Assembly (NCBI RefSeq): GCF_004919105.1 | Contig: NZ_STGK01000018.1 | Location: forward strand, 1-64,000 | Length of the DNA: 64,000 nucleotides | Direction of reading: 5' to 3' | From: Nocardioides sp. GY 10113 | Lineage (GTDB): Bacteria; Actinomycetota; Actinomycetes; Propionibacteriales; Nocardioidaceae | Part shown: in pieces, positions 57,107 to 64,000 of the stretch | Numbering within the stretch: position 1 is the stretch's first letter | Layout: every line of letters starts with the position of its first letter | Made by a program: the position numbers and the translations under genes | The notes under the pieces: model-generated | What the model was told of the DNA's origin: nothing | Databases searched by the model: none | Seen by the model: only the letters and a program-made list of their open reading frames with translations

Positions 57107-58673
57107 GGGGGTCGTCCTCTCGGTGGGGCGCGTTGCTCGAGCGCAGCCGGACCACGGTCCCGCCGCCGGGGCGCGGGCCGACGGAGAGGTCGGCGCCGAT
57201 CCGATCCGCGCGCTCGCGCATGGTGTGCAGGCCGTAGTGGCCGGGACGGGGCAGCGGCGCGCCCGCCCCGTCGTCCTCCACCGCCAGCCTGAAACCGGCG
57301 TCGTCGGCGCGGAACCGCACCCACAGGTTGGCCGCGCCCGCGTGCCGGGCGGCGTTGGCGATCGCCTCCTGGGCGACCCGGATGACCTCGCCCTCGACCC
57401 GGGCCGGCAGCCGCCGGCGTTCGTCGAGGAGCGGGTGGACGCGCAGGTCGCTGCGCCGGCCGAGCTGGCGGACGTACTCGGAGATCGCCTCGGCGGCGCC
57501 GGCCGCGTGCAGCCCCTGGCGCAGGTCGAAGACGGAGAAGCGGAGCTCGCCGACCACCCGCGACACCTCGGCGCGCAGCTCCTCGGCCGCCCCGGCCACG
57601 GCCGGGTCGCTGGCCAGGTCGATCAGGTCCTCGGCCAGGTAGCCGAGCGCCACCACGCGCTGGGCGACCCCGTCGTGGATCTCCCGGGCCAGGCGGCGCC
57701 GCTCGGCGTCGGTGGCCGAGGCGCGGACCCCGTCCACCAGGAGGGCGGTGTCGAGGCGGATCGCGTGCTCGTCGACCTGGGCCTGGAGGAGCGGGAGCGG
57801 CGGCTCGCGGCGCGGGTCCCGGGAGCTGGCCACCACCGCCCCGAAGACGTGGTCGCCGACCCGCAGCGGGACGGCCGCGAGGCCTGCGCTTCTCCGCGCG
57901 CTCCCGCCGCCGAGGCACCGCCCGGCGAGCTCCTCGTGCTCGGGGGGCGCGCCGCGCCCGCTGAGCAGCTCGATCTCCTGGGTGGCGAGCCGCACCCAGA
58001 CGGTGCAGCCCTCCGCGTCGGTCAGGCGCTCCACCCGCCGGCGCAGCGCGTCGGCCAGCGACGTGGGGTCGAGGTTCATCGCGTGGCGCTGCACCAGGGA
58101 GTGGAGCTGGCCGAGCAGCCGGTGGGCCGCGGCGTACGACTCCTGGGCGGCCTCCGCACGCCGGGCGGAACGGCTCTGGCCGGCCCCGAGCAGGCCGCCG
58201 CCGAGGCCGAGCACCAGCCAGCCCCAGGCGTCCGCGGTCGGCGGTGCGACCGCCGGCAACGGGCCCGCGGCTGCCACGACGGCGCCCGTGGCGGCGACCG
58301 TGAGGAGGGCCGCCCGGAGCCCGTGCCGGAGGCCGGCCACCACGGCAGGCCCGGCCAAGCAGACCAGGAGCGGCGTGGCACCGGCACCGGGGGCGAGCAC
58401 CAGCGCGCCGGCCAGCGCACCCTCGGCGTATGTGATCGCCGGCGCGGCGCGCAACCGCGGGTCGAGCTCCGCCACGCAGCAGGCGGCGGCGAGGGCGACG
58501 AGCAGGGCCAGCCGTGGCCCGTCGAGGGCGAGCTGGCTCGTGCTCAGCACCTGGCCGGTGGCGAACGCCAGGACGAAGGCCCGGACGGCCGTGGTGACCC
58601 GCCAGGTGAGGACCGCGGCGCCCTCGACGGTCCCCTCGATTCGGCTGTCGTCCGAGGCGAGAAGACGCCTCAT
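57078..58673 (-). CDS. Sensor histidine kinase (HisKA_3 type)
   Basis: The 531-aa kinase has four to six membrane helices in the first 170 residues, a GAF-like domain at about 190-320, and dimerisation/phosphotransfer helix EIHDGVAQRVVALG with His333. The HATPase_c domain has NAARHAGAANLWVRF, EDDGAGAPLPRPGHYGL and GGGTVVRL. This is the NarX/DesK-type family that pairs with NarL regulators. ATG 58673 overlaps the tadC stop by ATGA, which firmly places the two-component pair in the tad operon. Confidence 0.94.
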   Translation of the reverse strand: MRRLLASDDSRIEGTVEGAAVLTWRVTTAVRAFVLAFATGQVLSTSQLALDGPRLALLVALAAACCVAELDPRLRAAPAITYAEGALAGALVLAPGAGATPLLVCLAGPAVVAGLRHGLRAALLTVAATGAVVAAAGPLPAVAPPTADAWGWLVLGLGGGLLGAGQSRSARRAEAAQESYAAAHRLLGQLHSLVQRHAMNLDPTSLADALRRRVERLTDAEGCTVWVRLATQEIELLSGRGAPPEHEELAGRCLGGGSARRSAGLAAVPLRVGDHVFGAVVASSRDPRREPPLPLLQAQVDEHAIRLDTALLVDGVRASATDAERRRLAREIHDGVAQRVVALGYLAEDLIDLASDPAVAGAAEELRAEVSRVVGELRFSVFDLRQGLHAAGAAEAISEYVRQLGRRSDLRVHPLLDERRRLPARVEGEVIRVAQEAIANAARHAGAANLWVRFRADDAGFRLAVEDDGAGAPLPRPGHYGLHTMRERADRIGADLSVGPRPGGGTVVRLRSSNAPHREDDPHDDPRLARR

Positions 58674-59614
58674 CCTCCGAGACCTCCGAAGCCCTTGATG
58701 ACCTGGATCGCCGCGGGTCCGCCGATGATGAGGAAGAGGCAGGGGAGGATGAAGAGCACCAGCGGGACGACGATCTTCACGGGGACCTTCATCGCCTTCT
58801 CCTCGGCCCGCTGCCGGCGCTTGGTCCGCATCTCCCTGCTCTGCACCCGCAGCACCCGGCCGATCGGCACGCCGAGCTGGTCGGCCTGGACGATGGCGAG
58901 GCTGAACGAGCGGAGGTCGGCGAGGGTGGTGCGCTCCGCCATCGCCCGCATAGCCTCCGTGCGCCCGACGCCGATCTGCATCTCCTGGAGCAGCCGGGCG
59001 AACTCCTGGGCGAGGGGGCCGGTGGTGTGCCGGACCACCCGGTCCAGCGCGGCGTCGAAGGCCAGGCCCGCCTCGACCGAGACGGTCATCAGGTCGAGCG
59101 CGTCCGGCAGCGCGCGCTGCATCCGCTGCTCCCGCTTGGTCCCGGCGTTGTAGAGGAGGATGTTCGGGAGCACGAAGCCGAAGGCGCCGGCGGCGGCCAC
59201 CAGCACCATTGTCTGGAGTGCCGGCAGGCCGGTTGCTGCCGCCCAGACCAGGCCCAGGATGGTCAGCACGACGGCGGCGAGCGCCTTCGTGCCGATGATC
59301 CGGGTGACGTCCCAGCCGGGCGGGTTGCCCGCCACGTCCAGCTGGTGCTGGAGCCGCTCCGCGGCGTCGGCGCGGACCAGGCGGCGGCCCAACCCGACGA
59401 CCTGGCCGCCGAGCGGGGCGATCACCCGCTCCGCGAACGGCCGCTCCACCTCCGCCTTCAACTCGGCGGGGGCCGCGTCGATGGCCCGGACGGCGGCCAG
59501 GGAGCGGCCCACGGCGGCCCGTTCGGCGGCGATCCCGCCGACCAGCACCAGGACCAGCGTCGTCCCGGCGAGGATCAGGCCCCCGCCAAGGAGGAGCATC
59601 AGGGCTGGGGACAT
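58670..59614 (-). CDS. tadC: Tad pilus inner-membrane platform protein TadC
   Basis: The 314-aa type II secretion F (T2SF) domain protein has N-terminal helix 5-28, helices near 110-125 and 130-150, the T2SF core RALPDALDLMTVSVEAGLAFDAALDRVV and a C-terminal helix (IVVPLVLFILPCLFLIIGGPAAI). With TadB it forms the platform on which TadA drives Flp assembly. It starts one base after the tadB stop and overlaps the kinase gene. Confidence 0.94.
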   Translation of the reverse strand: MSPALMLLLGGGLILAGTTLVLVLVGGIAAERAAVGRSLAAVRAIDAAPAELKAEVERPFAERVIAPLGGQVVGLGRRLVRADAAERLQHQLDVAGNPPGWDVTRIIGTKALAAVVLTILGLVWAAATGLPALQTMVLVAAAGAFGFVLPNILLYNAGTKREQRMQRALPDALDLMTVSVEAGLAFDAALDRVVRHTTGPLAQEFARLLQEMQIGVGRTEAMRAMAERTTLADLRSFSLAIVQADQLGVPIGRVLRVQSREMRTKRRQRAEEKAMKVPVKIVVPLVLFILPCLFLIIGGPAAIQVIKGFGGLGG

Positions 59615-59615
59615 C

Positions 59616-61535
59616 TCATACCTCCACCTTCACCATGCGCGACATCACGAAGGCCCCTACCGCCAGCAGGACGGCGGCGCCGCCGAGGAAGGCCAGCCCG
59701 AGCGCCTCCGTGTAGAGCGGGCGGGCGAAGTCGCGGTTGGCGACCAGCATGTAGCAGAGCATCGCCACCGGCAGCGCCCCGAGGATCCAGGCCGAGAGGC
59801 GCCCCTCGGCGCTCAGGGTCTGCACCTGGCGGCGCAGGTACTCGCGCTCGCGGAGGGTCTCCGCGACCGTGGTGAGGATCTCGGCCAGGTTGCCGCCCAC
59901 CTCGCGCTGGATGCGGACGGCCATCACGAGCCACGCGAAGTCCTCGCTGCCCATCCGGTCGGCGACCCCGTCGAGCGCGTCCTCGATGCCGACCCCGAGG
60001 CGGTGCTCGGCCAGGGCCCGGCGCAGTTCGCCGGCCATGGGCTCCTGGCCCTCGCGGACCACCGTGTCGACCGCCTGCGCCAGCGAGAGCCCGGCGCTGA
60101 GGCCGCCGGACATCAGCGTGAGGGTCTCGGGGAGCTGGGCGGCGAAGGCGCGCAGCCGTCGGGAGTGCCGGAACCGGAGGTAGGCCTCGGGGCCGGCGGC
60201 GCCCCCGGCCAGGGCGAGCACCGCCAGCGCCGCGCCGCCGATCGCGAAGCCGACGGTGGCGGCCGCCACCGCGGTGCCGGCGTTGAGCAGGACCCACTCG
60301 GCGGGGGTGAACGAGACGGCGGCGCCGGTGAGGCGCTGCGCGAGCCTGGCCCCGAAGTCGCCCCGGACCACCCGCTCGGCCGCGCCGACCGCGGAGGCCC
60401 GCAGGCCGTCCGCGGTCGCTCCGCCCGGGCCGCTCGGGGTGGCCGGGCCCTCGCCGAGCAGGGCGGCGATCCGGCGCTGCGCGTCCGTGGGGCCGCCGCG
60501 GCCCGCGAGCACGACCGCCAGGATGCCGGCCAGCCCCAGCCCGAGCGCCCCGGCGCCGAGCAGCAGCGCGTCCGGGCCGACCAGCGGCCGGGTGGGGGAG
60601 GAGCCACGCGTCGCGCCGCCCGATGCTTGCTCGCCCAGGGGGACGAACGCCGCGTCGCTGGCGGGTTCCGCGCCGAGCGTCAGGGCGACCTCGACCCGCG
60701 CCTCGGCGCCGGCGCCGTCGGGCCGGGGGAAAGTCACCAGCACCTGGTGCGCGAGGGCGTCCGCCTGGGCGGTGAAGAGCGCCTCGAGCTCGCCGGGGGC
60801 CGACGCCGGGACGACGTCGCCCCCGCTGGCCGCGGCCACCGGGGCGAGCGCGGCCCGGTCGTGGGCGCCCCCGTCGAGCGCGACGACGTCGACGACCACG
60901 CCGGCGCCGGTGGCGGCGGCCACCGCGTCGTCGAGGGTGGCGCCGCCGCCCTGGTCGCGGCCGTCGGAGAGCAGGAGCACGGAGCGGGCGCCGTCGTCGC
61001 CGGCGAGGGCGACGGCGGAGGCGACCGCGTCGTAGACGTGCGTGCCGCGGGTCAGCTCGATGGCCCCGATCGCCTCGGCGAGGGCCCCGTGGTCGGTGGT
61101 CGGGGCGACCACCTGCTGCGGGCGGTCGGCGAAGGTGACCAGGCCGATCCGCACGTCGGCCGGCGCCGCGTCGAGGAACGCGAGCGCCGCGGCCTCGGCG
61201 GCGGCGAGGCGGGCGCCCCGCATGCTGTCGCTCGCGTCGATGGCCAGCACGGTGGTGCGGCCGACGTCCCCGGCGGCGATCGTCTCGGCGGAGGCGTCCA
61301 CCGCCTCGCCGTCGACGGTCACCTCGACGGTCGCGAGGTCGGACGCCGCGGCGCCGCCGGCGGCGTCGATCCCGACGACCGCCGAGACCGTGCCGTCGGG
61401 CGCCACCTCGACGTGGTCGATGTCGAGGCCGCCGTCGGCCGCCGTCGCCGGGCCGGCCAGGGCGAGCGCGGCGGCCGCGCCGACCGCCGCGCCGACCGGG
61501 ACCAGCCTCGCGCGGCGGGCCGAGCGCCCGGTCAC
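59616..61535 (-). CDS. tadB: TadB-like T2SF protein fused to an N-terminal VWA domain
   Basis: The 639-aa protein begins with a signal peptide (about 1-33) and a beta domain. A von Willebrand factor A domain (about 93-270) follows, with MIDAS DASDS (Asp100, Ser102, Ser104), the T of TRGTHVYDAV and LLLSDGRDQ. After a second beta domain and transmembrane helix (about 315-340) comes a TadB-type T2SF domain (LPETLTLMSGGLSAGLSLAQAVDTVV; AWLVMAVRIQREVGGNLAEIL). Ordinary TadB proteins are about 300 aa without VWA. The VWA part would be outside the membrane, where it could touch the pilus or surfaces. It overlaps tadA by four bases. Confidence 0.93.
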   Translation of the reverse strand: MTGRSARRARLVPVGAAVGAAAALALAGPATAADGGLDIDHVEVAPDGTVSAVVGIDAAGGAAASDLATVEVTVDGEAVDASAETIAAGDVGRTTVLAIDASDSMRGARLAAAEAAALAFLDAAPADVRIGLVTFADRPQQVVAPTTDHGALAEAIGAIELTRGTHVYDAVASAVALAGDDGARSVLLLSDGRDQGGGATLDDAVAAATGAGVVVDVVALDGGAHDRAALAPVAAASGGDVVPASAPGELEALFTAQADALAHQVLVTFPRPDGAGAEARVEVALTLGAEPASDAAFVPLGEQASGGATRGSSPTRPLVGPDALLLGAGALGLGLAGILAVVLAGRGGPTDAQRRIAALLGEGPATPSGPGGATADGLRASAVGAAERVVRGDFGARLAQRLTGAAVSFTPAEWVLLNAGTAVAAATVGFAIGGAALAVLALAGGAAGPEAYLRFRHSRRLRAFAAQLPETLTLMSGGLSAGLSLAQAVDTVVREGQEPMAGELRRALAEHRLGVGIEDALDGVADRMGSEDFAWLVMAVRIQREVGGNLAEILTTVAETLREREYLRRQVQTLSAEGRLSAWILGALPVAMLCYMLVANRDFARPLYTEALGLAFLGGAAVLLAVGAFVMSRMVKVEV

Positions 61536-62923
61536 TGCCCGGCCCCCAGCGCGAAGAGGAGCGGATCGACGTGCACGTTGTGGTCGGCCAGGCGGTCGAT
61601 GAACCGCGGCCGGAGCCCGGTCGGGCGGAGCGCGCCCCGCACCCGCCCCGCGTCGTCGAAGCCGGCACCGAAGTCGAAGCGGAAGATGTCCTGGAGCGTG
61701 ATCACGTCGCCCTCCATGCCGACCACCTCGGTGATCGCCGTGATCCGCCGGCTGCCGTCCTTGAGCCGGCTCTGCTGGATGATCACGTCGATCGCGCTCG
61801 ACGCCTGCTCGCGGATCGCCCGGACGGGCAGGTCGAAGCCGGCCATCATCACCATGGTCTCGACGCGGGCGAGCGCGTCGCGCGGGCTGTTGGCGTGCAC
61901 GGTCGACAGCGAGCCGTCGTGGCCGGTGTTCATCGCCTGGAGCATGTCGAGGGCCGCGGCGTCGCGGATCTCGCCGACGACGACCCGGTCCGGGCGCATC
62001 CGCAGCGAGTTCCGCACCAGGTCGCGGACGGTGATCGCGCCCTTGCCCTCGATGTTGGCCGGGCGGGACTCGAGCCGGGCCACGTGGGTCTGGTGCAGCC
62101 GCAGCTCCGCGGCGTCCTCGATCGTCACGATCCGCTCGTCGCTCGGGATGAAGCCCGAGAGCACGTTGAGGGTGGTGGTCTTGCCGGCGCCGGTGCCGCC
62201 CGAGACGAGGACGTTGAGCCGCCCCCGCACGCAGGCCTCGAGCAGGCGGGCGGCCGGTGCGGTGAGCGTCCCGAACGCGACGAGGTCGTCGGCGGTGAAC
62301 GGGTCGACGGCGAACTTCCGGATGGTCAGCTTCGACCCGTCCAGCGCGAGCGGCGGGATCACGGCGTTCACCCGGCTGCCGTCGGCGAGGCGGGCGTCCA
62401 CCATCGGGCTGGTCTCGTCGACGCGGCGGCCCACCCTGCCGACGATCTTGTCGATCGTCCGCCGCAGGTGCGCCTCGTCGGCGAACGACGCGTCGACCGC
62501 GACCAGCCGGCCCTCCCGCTCGACGTAGATCTCGTGGGCGCCGTTGACGATGATCTCCGTGAGGTCGGGGTCGCGCAGGAGCGGCTCGAGGGGCCCGTAG
62601 CCGAGGATGTCGTCCGCGATCTCCTGGGTGATCCGGCGGCGGTCCGAGCCCGACATCGGCCGGTCCGTCGCGGCCACCGCGCTCTGGAGCGCGGCGTGGA
62701 CCTGTGTCTCCAGCTCGCTCTGCGTCATGTCGATGTCGTAGAGCTTCGGGCCGAGGGTGCTGACCAGGTTCGCGTGGACGATCCGCTTGAGGTCGGCGAA
62801 CGGGTCGCGGACCCCGACGACGGGCCGCGCCGCGGCCGTGGGGACGGCGGGGCTCGGCTCCGCGGGCGACGCGGTCGCGTTGCGGCCGTCCTGCGCGGCG
62901 AAGATGCGGTCGGAGATGGACAT
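61532..62923 (-). CDS. tadA: Tad pilus assembly ATPase TadA (CpaF)
   Basis: The 463-aa secretion ATPase of the VirB11/CpaF family has an N-terminal domain, DILGYGPLEPLLRDPDLTEIIVNG, Walker A GGTGAGKTTTLN (Lys248), Asp box TIEDAAELRL, Walker B RPDRVVVGEIRDAAALD and the His-box TGHDGSLSTVHANS. It hydrolyses ATP to polymerise Flp pilins. It starts one base after the tadZ stop and its own stop overlaps tadB. Confidence 0.96.
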   Translation of the reverse strand: MSISDRIFAAQDGRNATASPAEPSPAVPTAAARPVVGVRDPFADLKRIVHANLVSTLGPKLYDIDMTQSELETQVHAALQSAVAATDRPMSGSDRRRITQEIADDILGYGPLEPLLRDPDLTEIIVNGAHEIYVEREGRLVAVDASFADEAHLRRTIDKIVGRVGRRVDETSPMVDARLADGSRVNAVIPPLALDGSKLTIRKFAVDPFTADDLVAFGTLTAPAARLLEACVRGRLNVLVSGGTGAGKTTTLNVLSGFIPSDERIVTIEDAAELRLHQTHVARLESRPANIEGKGAITVRDLVRNSLRMRPDRVVVGEIRDAAALDMLQAMNTGHDGSLSTVHANSPRDALARVETMVMMAGFDLPVRAIREQASSAIDVIIQQSRLKDGSRRITAITEVVGMEGDVITLQDIFRFDFGAGFDDAGRVRGALRPTGLRPRFIDRLADHNVHVDPLLFALGAGQ

Positions 62924-62924
62924 G

Positions 62925-64000
62925 TCAGCTCACCTTCCTGGTGCGGCGAGACCGTCGACCCGCGGGCGCGGGCCCGCTCGCTGCCTCCGGTGCGGGGACG
63001 GGTGCCAGCGAAGCAGCGAAGGCCGTGAGGGCCTTGCCGACCTGGTGGCCCCGCTTGGCGCGGACGACGGCCTCGCCGCGGTTGACGGCGGCCAGGACGT
63101 CGCGGCTGCTCGGGAGGCTGGCGGAGACCTTCAGGCCGAGCGTGTCCTCGAACTCCGACGCCGCGAGGCCGACCTTCGGCTCGGCCCGGTTCAGCAGCAG
63201 CCGCCAGCGCTCGCGGGGGACGTTGAGGAGGTCGAGCGTCCCCGCCGTCAGCTTCAGGCTCTTCAGGGCCGGGACGTCGGGGGTGCCGACGAGCACCACG
63301 GTGTCGCTGCGGTCCAGCGCCTGCACGCTGAGGTCGTCGAAGGCCGCGGCGGTGTCCACCACCACGACGTCGAACATCGTCCGGAGCGTCTCCAGCACGG
63401 CGCCGACCCGGTCCGGCGGCAGCGGCGCGCTGAGCTTGACGGGGGCGGCGAGCACCGAGAGCCCCTCCGAGTGGCCGGTGAGCAGGGACGCCACCGCGCT
63501 CGCGTCCAGCTCGCCGCGGAGGTCGGCCAGGTCCGCGAGGGTGTGCGCCGGGGTCAGCTGGAGCATGATCGCGACGTCGCCGCAGGCGACGTCGAGGTCC
63601 AGGACGCACGTCCGGTGGCCCTGGCCCGCCAGCGCGGCGGCGAGGTTGGTCGCCACCATGCTCTTGCCGACCCCGCCCTTGGTCGAGAAGACGGTCAGCA
63701 CGCGGCCGTCCCGGGTCGCCGGGGCCTGGGCGCCGGAGCCGCTCCGGGTCATCGCCTCCGCGAGGGCCCGGGCATCCTCGACCGCCCGGGCGAGGCCCTC
63801 GGCGTCGCCCGTCGCGACGACGTCGCGCATGCCGGAGCGCAGCGCCTCGGCCAGGACGCCGCTGTCGACGGCCGGCCGCACCAGGACGACGCCCAGGGTG
63901 GGCCGGGCGATCCGGTGGCTCGCGGCGATCCGCGCCGCGGTCGCGTCGTCGACCGACGGCCCGAGCACCACGGCGAACTCGTCCGGGTGCTGGCGCAGGT
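62925..64000 (-). CDS. tadZ: Tad pilus localisation protein TadZ (CpaE), 5' end outside the window
   Basis: The visible part (358 codons; the frame stays open to the window edge) has an N-terminal atypical receiver-like domain (VVLVRPAVDSGVLAEALRSGMRDVV). A MinD/ParA-type ATPase follows, with deviant Walker A STKGGVGKSMVATN, CVLDLDVACGDVAIML and VVVDTAAAFDD. The C-terminus is Arg-rich (GRRSRRTRKVS). It places the Tad machine at a pole. It abuts tadA. Confidence 0.93.
   Translation of the reverse strand, partial: LRQHPDEFAVVLGPSVDDATAARIAASHRIARPTLGVVLVRPAVDSGVLAEALRSGMRDVVATGDAEGLARAVEDARALAEAMTRSGSGAQAPATRDGRVLTVFSTKGGVGKSMVATNLAAALAGQGHRTCVLDLDVACGDVAIMLQLTPAHTLADLADLRGELDASAVASLLTGHSEGLSVLAAPVKLSAPLPPDRVGAVLETLRTMFDVVVVDTAAAFDDLSVQALDRSDTVVLVGTPDVPALKSLKLTAGTLDLLNVPRERWRLLLNRAEPKVGLAASEFEDTLGLKVSASLPSSRDVLAAVNRGEAVVRAKRGHQVGKALTAFAASLAPVPAPEAASGPAPAGRRSRRTRKVS

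Overview
This window is high-GC, gene-dense actinobacterial chromosome. It most resembles Nocardioides or a close relative in the Propionibacteriales. The reasons are GC-rich third codon positions, WhiB7, mycoredoxin and AdnAB/UvrD2, a PPA1309-family protein, a DUF222 gene, and many starts that sit 6-8 nt downstream of a TAnnnT -10 box (leaderless transcripts). There are no rRNA genes, CRISPR arrays, prophages or intact insertion sequences. One tRNA, the initiator tRNA-fMet, is present.

Region 1 (1-37.5 kb) is mainly housekeeping. From memory, its core follows the order of the Mycobacterium tuberculosis interval Rv3208A-Rv3193c: DUF3107, TetR, MoeZ, an alkyltransferase-like protein, AdnA-AdnB, NudC, mycoredoxin, UvrD2, WhiB7, a zinc-protease-like protein, a Lon-like PDZ protease and a UPF0182 membrane protein. 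Species-specific genes are inserted into this frame: a Tpx peroxiredoxin, a large zinc-ribbon membrane protein, PlsC, a SoxR/SDR/QueA-like unit, a SigE-type ECF sigma factor with a membrane partner, a TOMM-type E1-like orphan, a crotonase without the usual glutamates, and a PHP protein. DNA repair (AdnAB, UvrD2, ATL, PHP), thiol and redox homeostasis (Tpx, mycoredoxin, SoxR, NudC) and antibiotic response (WhiB7 with a uORF/terminator leader) are concentrated here.

Region 2 (37.5-55.3 kb) is accessory. It holds a formylglycine-type sulfatase divergent from a leaderless MarR regulator, the tRNA-fMet with a strong terminator, and a 965-residue kinase/lipoyl-like/class III aminotransferase fusion that is probably a kinase plus phospho-lyase. 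It also holds an SMI1/KNR4-like protein, an alditol-oxidase-type flavoenzyme next to a decayed ABC ATPase fragment, a 1599-residue secreted protein with a Gly-rich block and a PKD-like domain, a GNAT, a DUF998 membrane protein and a GH3 glycosidase.

Region 3 (55.6-64 kb, minus strand) is a Tad/Flp type IVb pilus locus. It contains tadZ (cut by the window edge), tadA, a tadB fused to a secreted-type VWA domain, tadC, a NarL-type two-component pair and two Flp pilins. Most genes overlap or abut, which points to one transcript up to the response regulator, with the pilins expressed separately downstream.

The points most worth a second look are the kinase/phospho-lyase fusion, the WhiB7 leader, two DnaA-box-like clusters, a 68-nt hairpin of unknown function at 27.4 kb, the large secreted protein, and the repeated leaderless-promoter signature.
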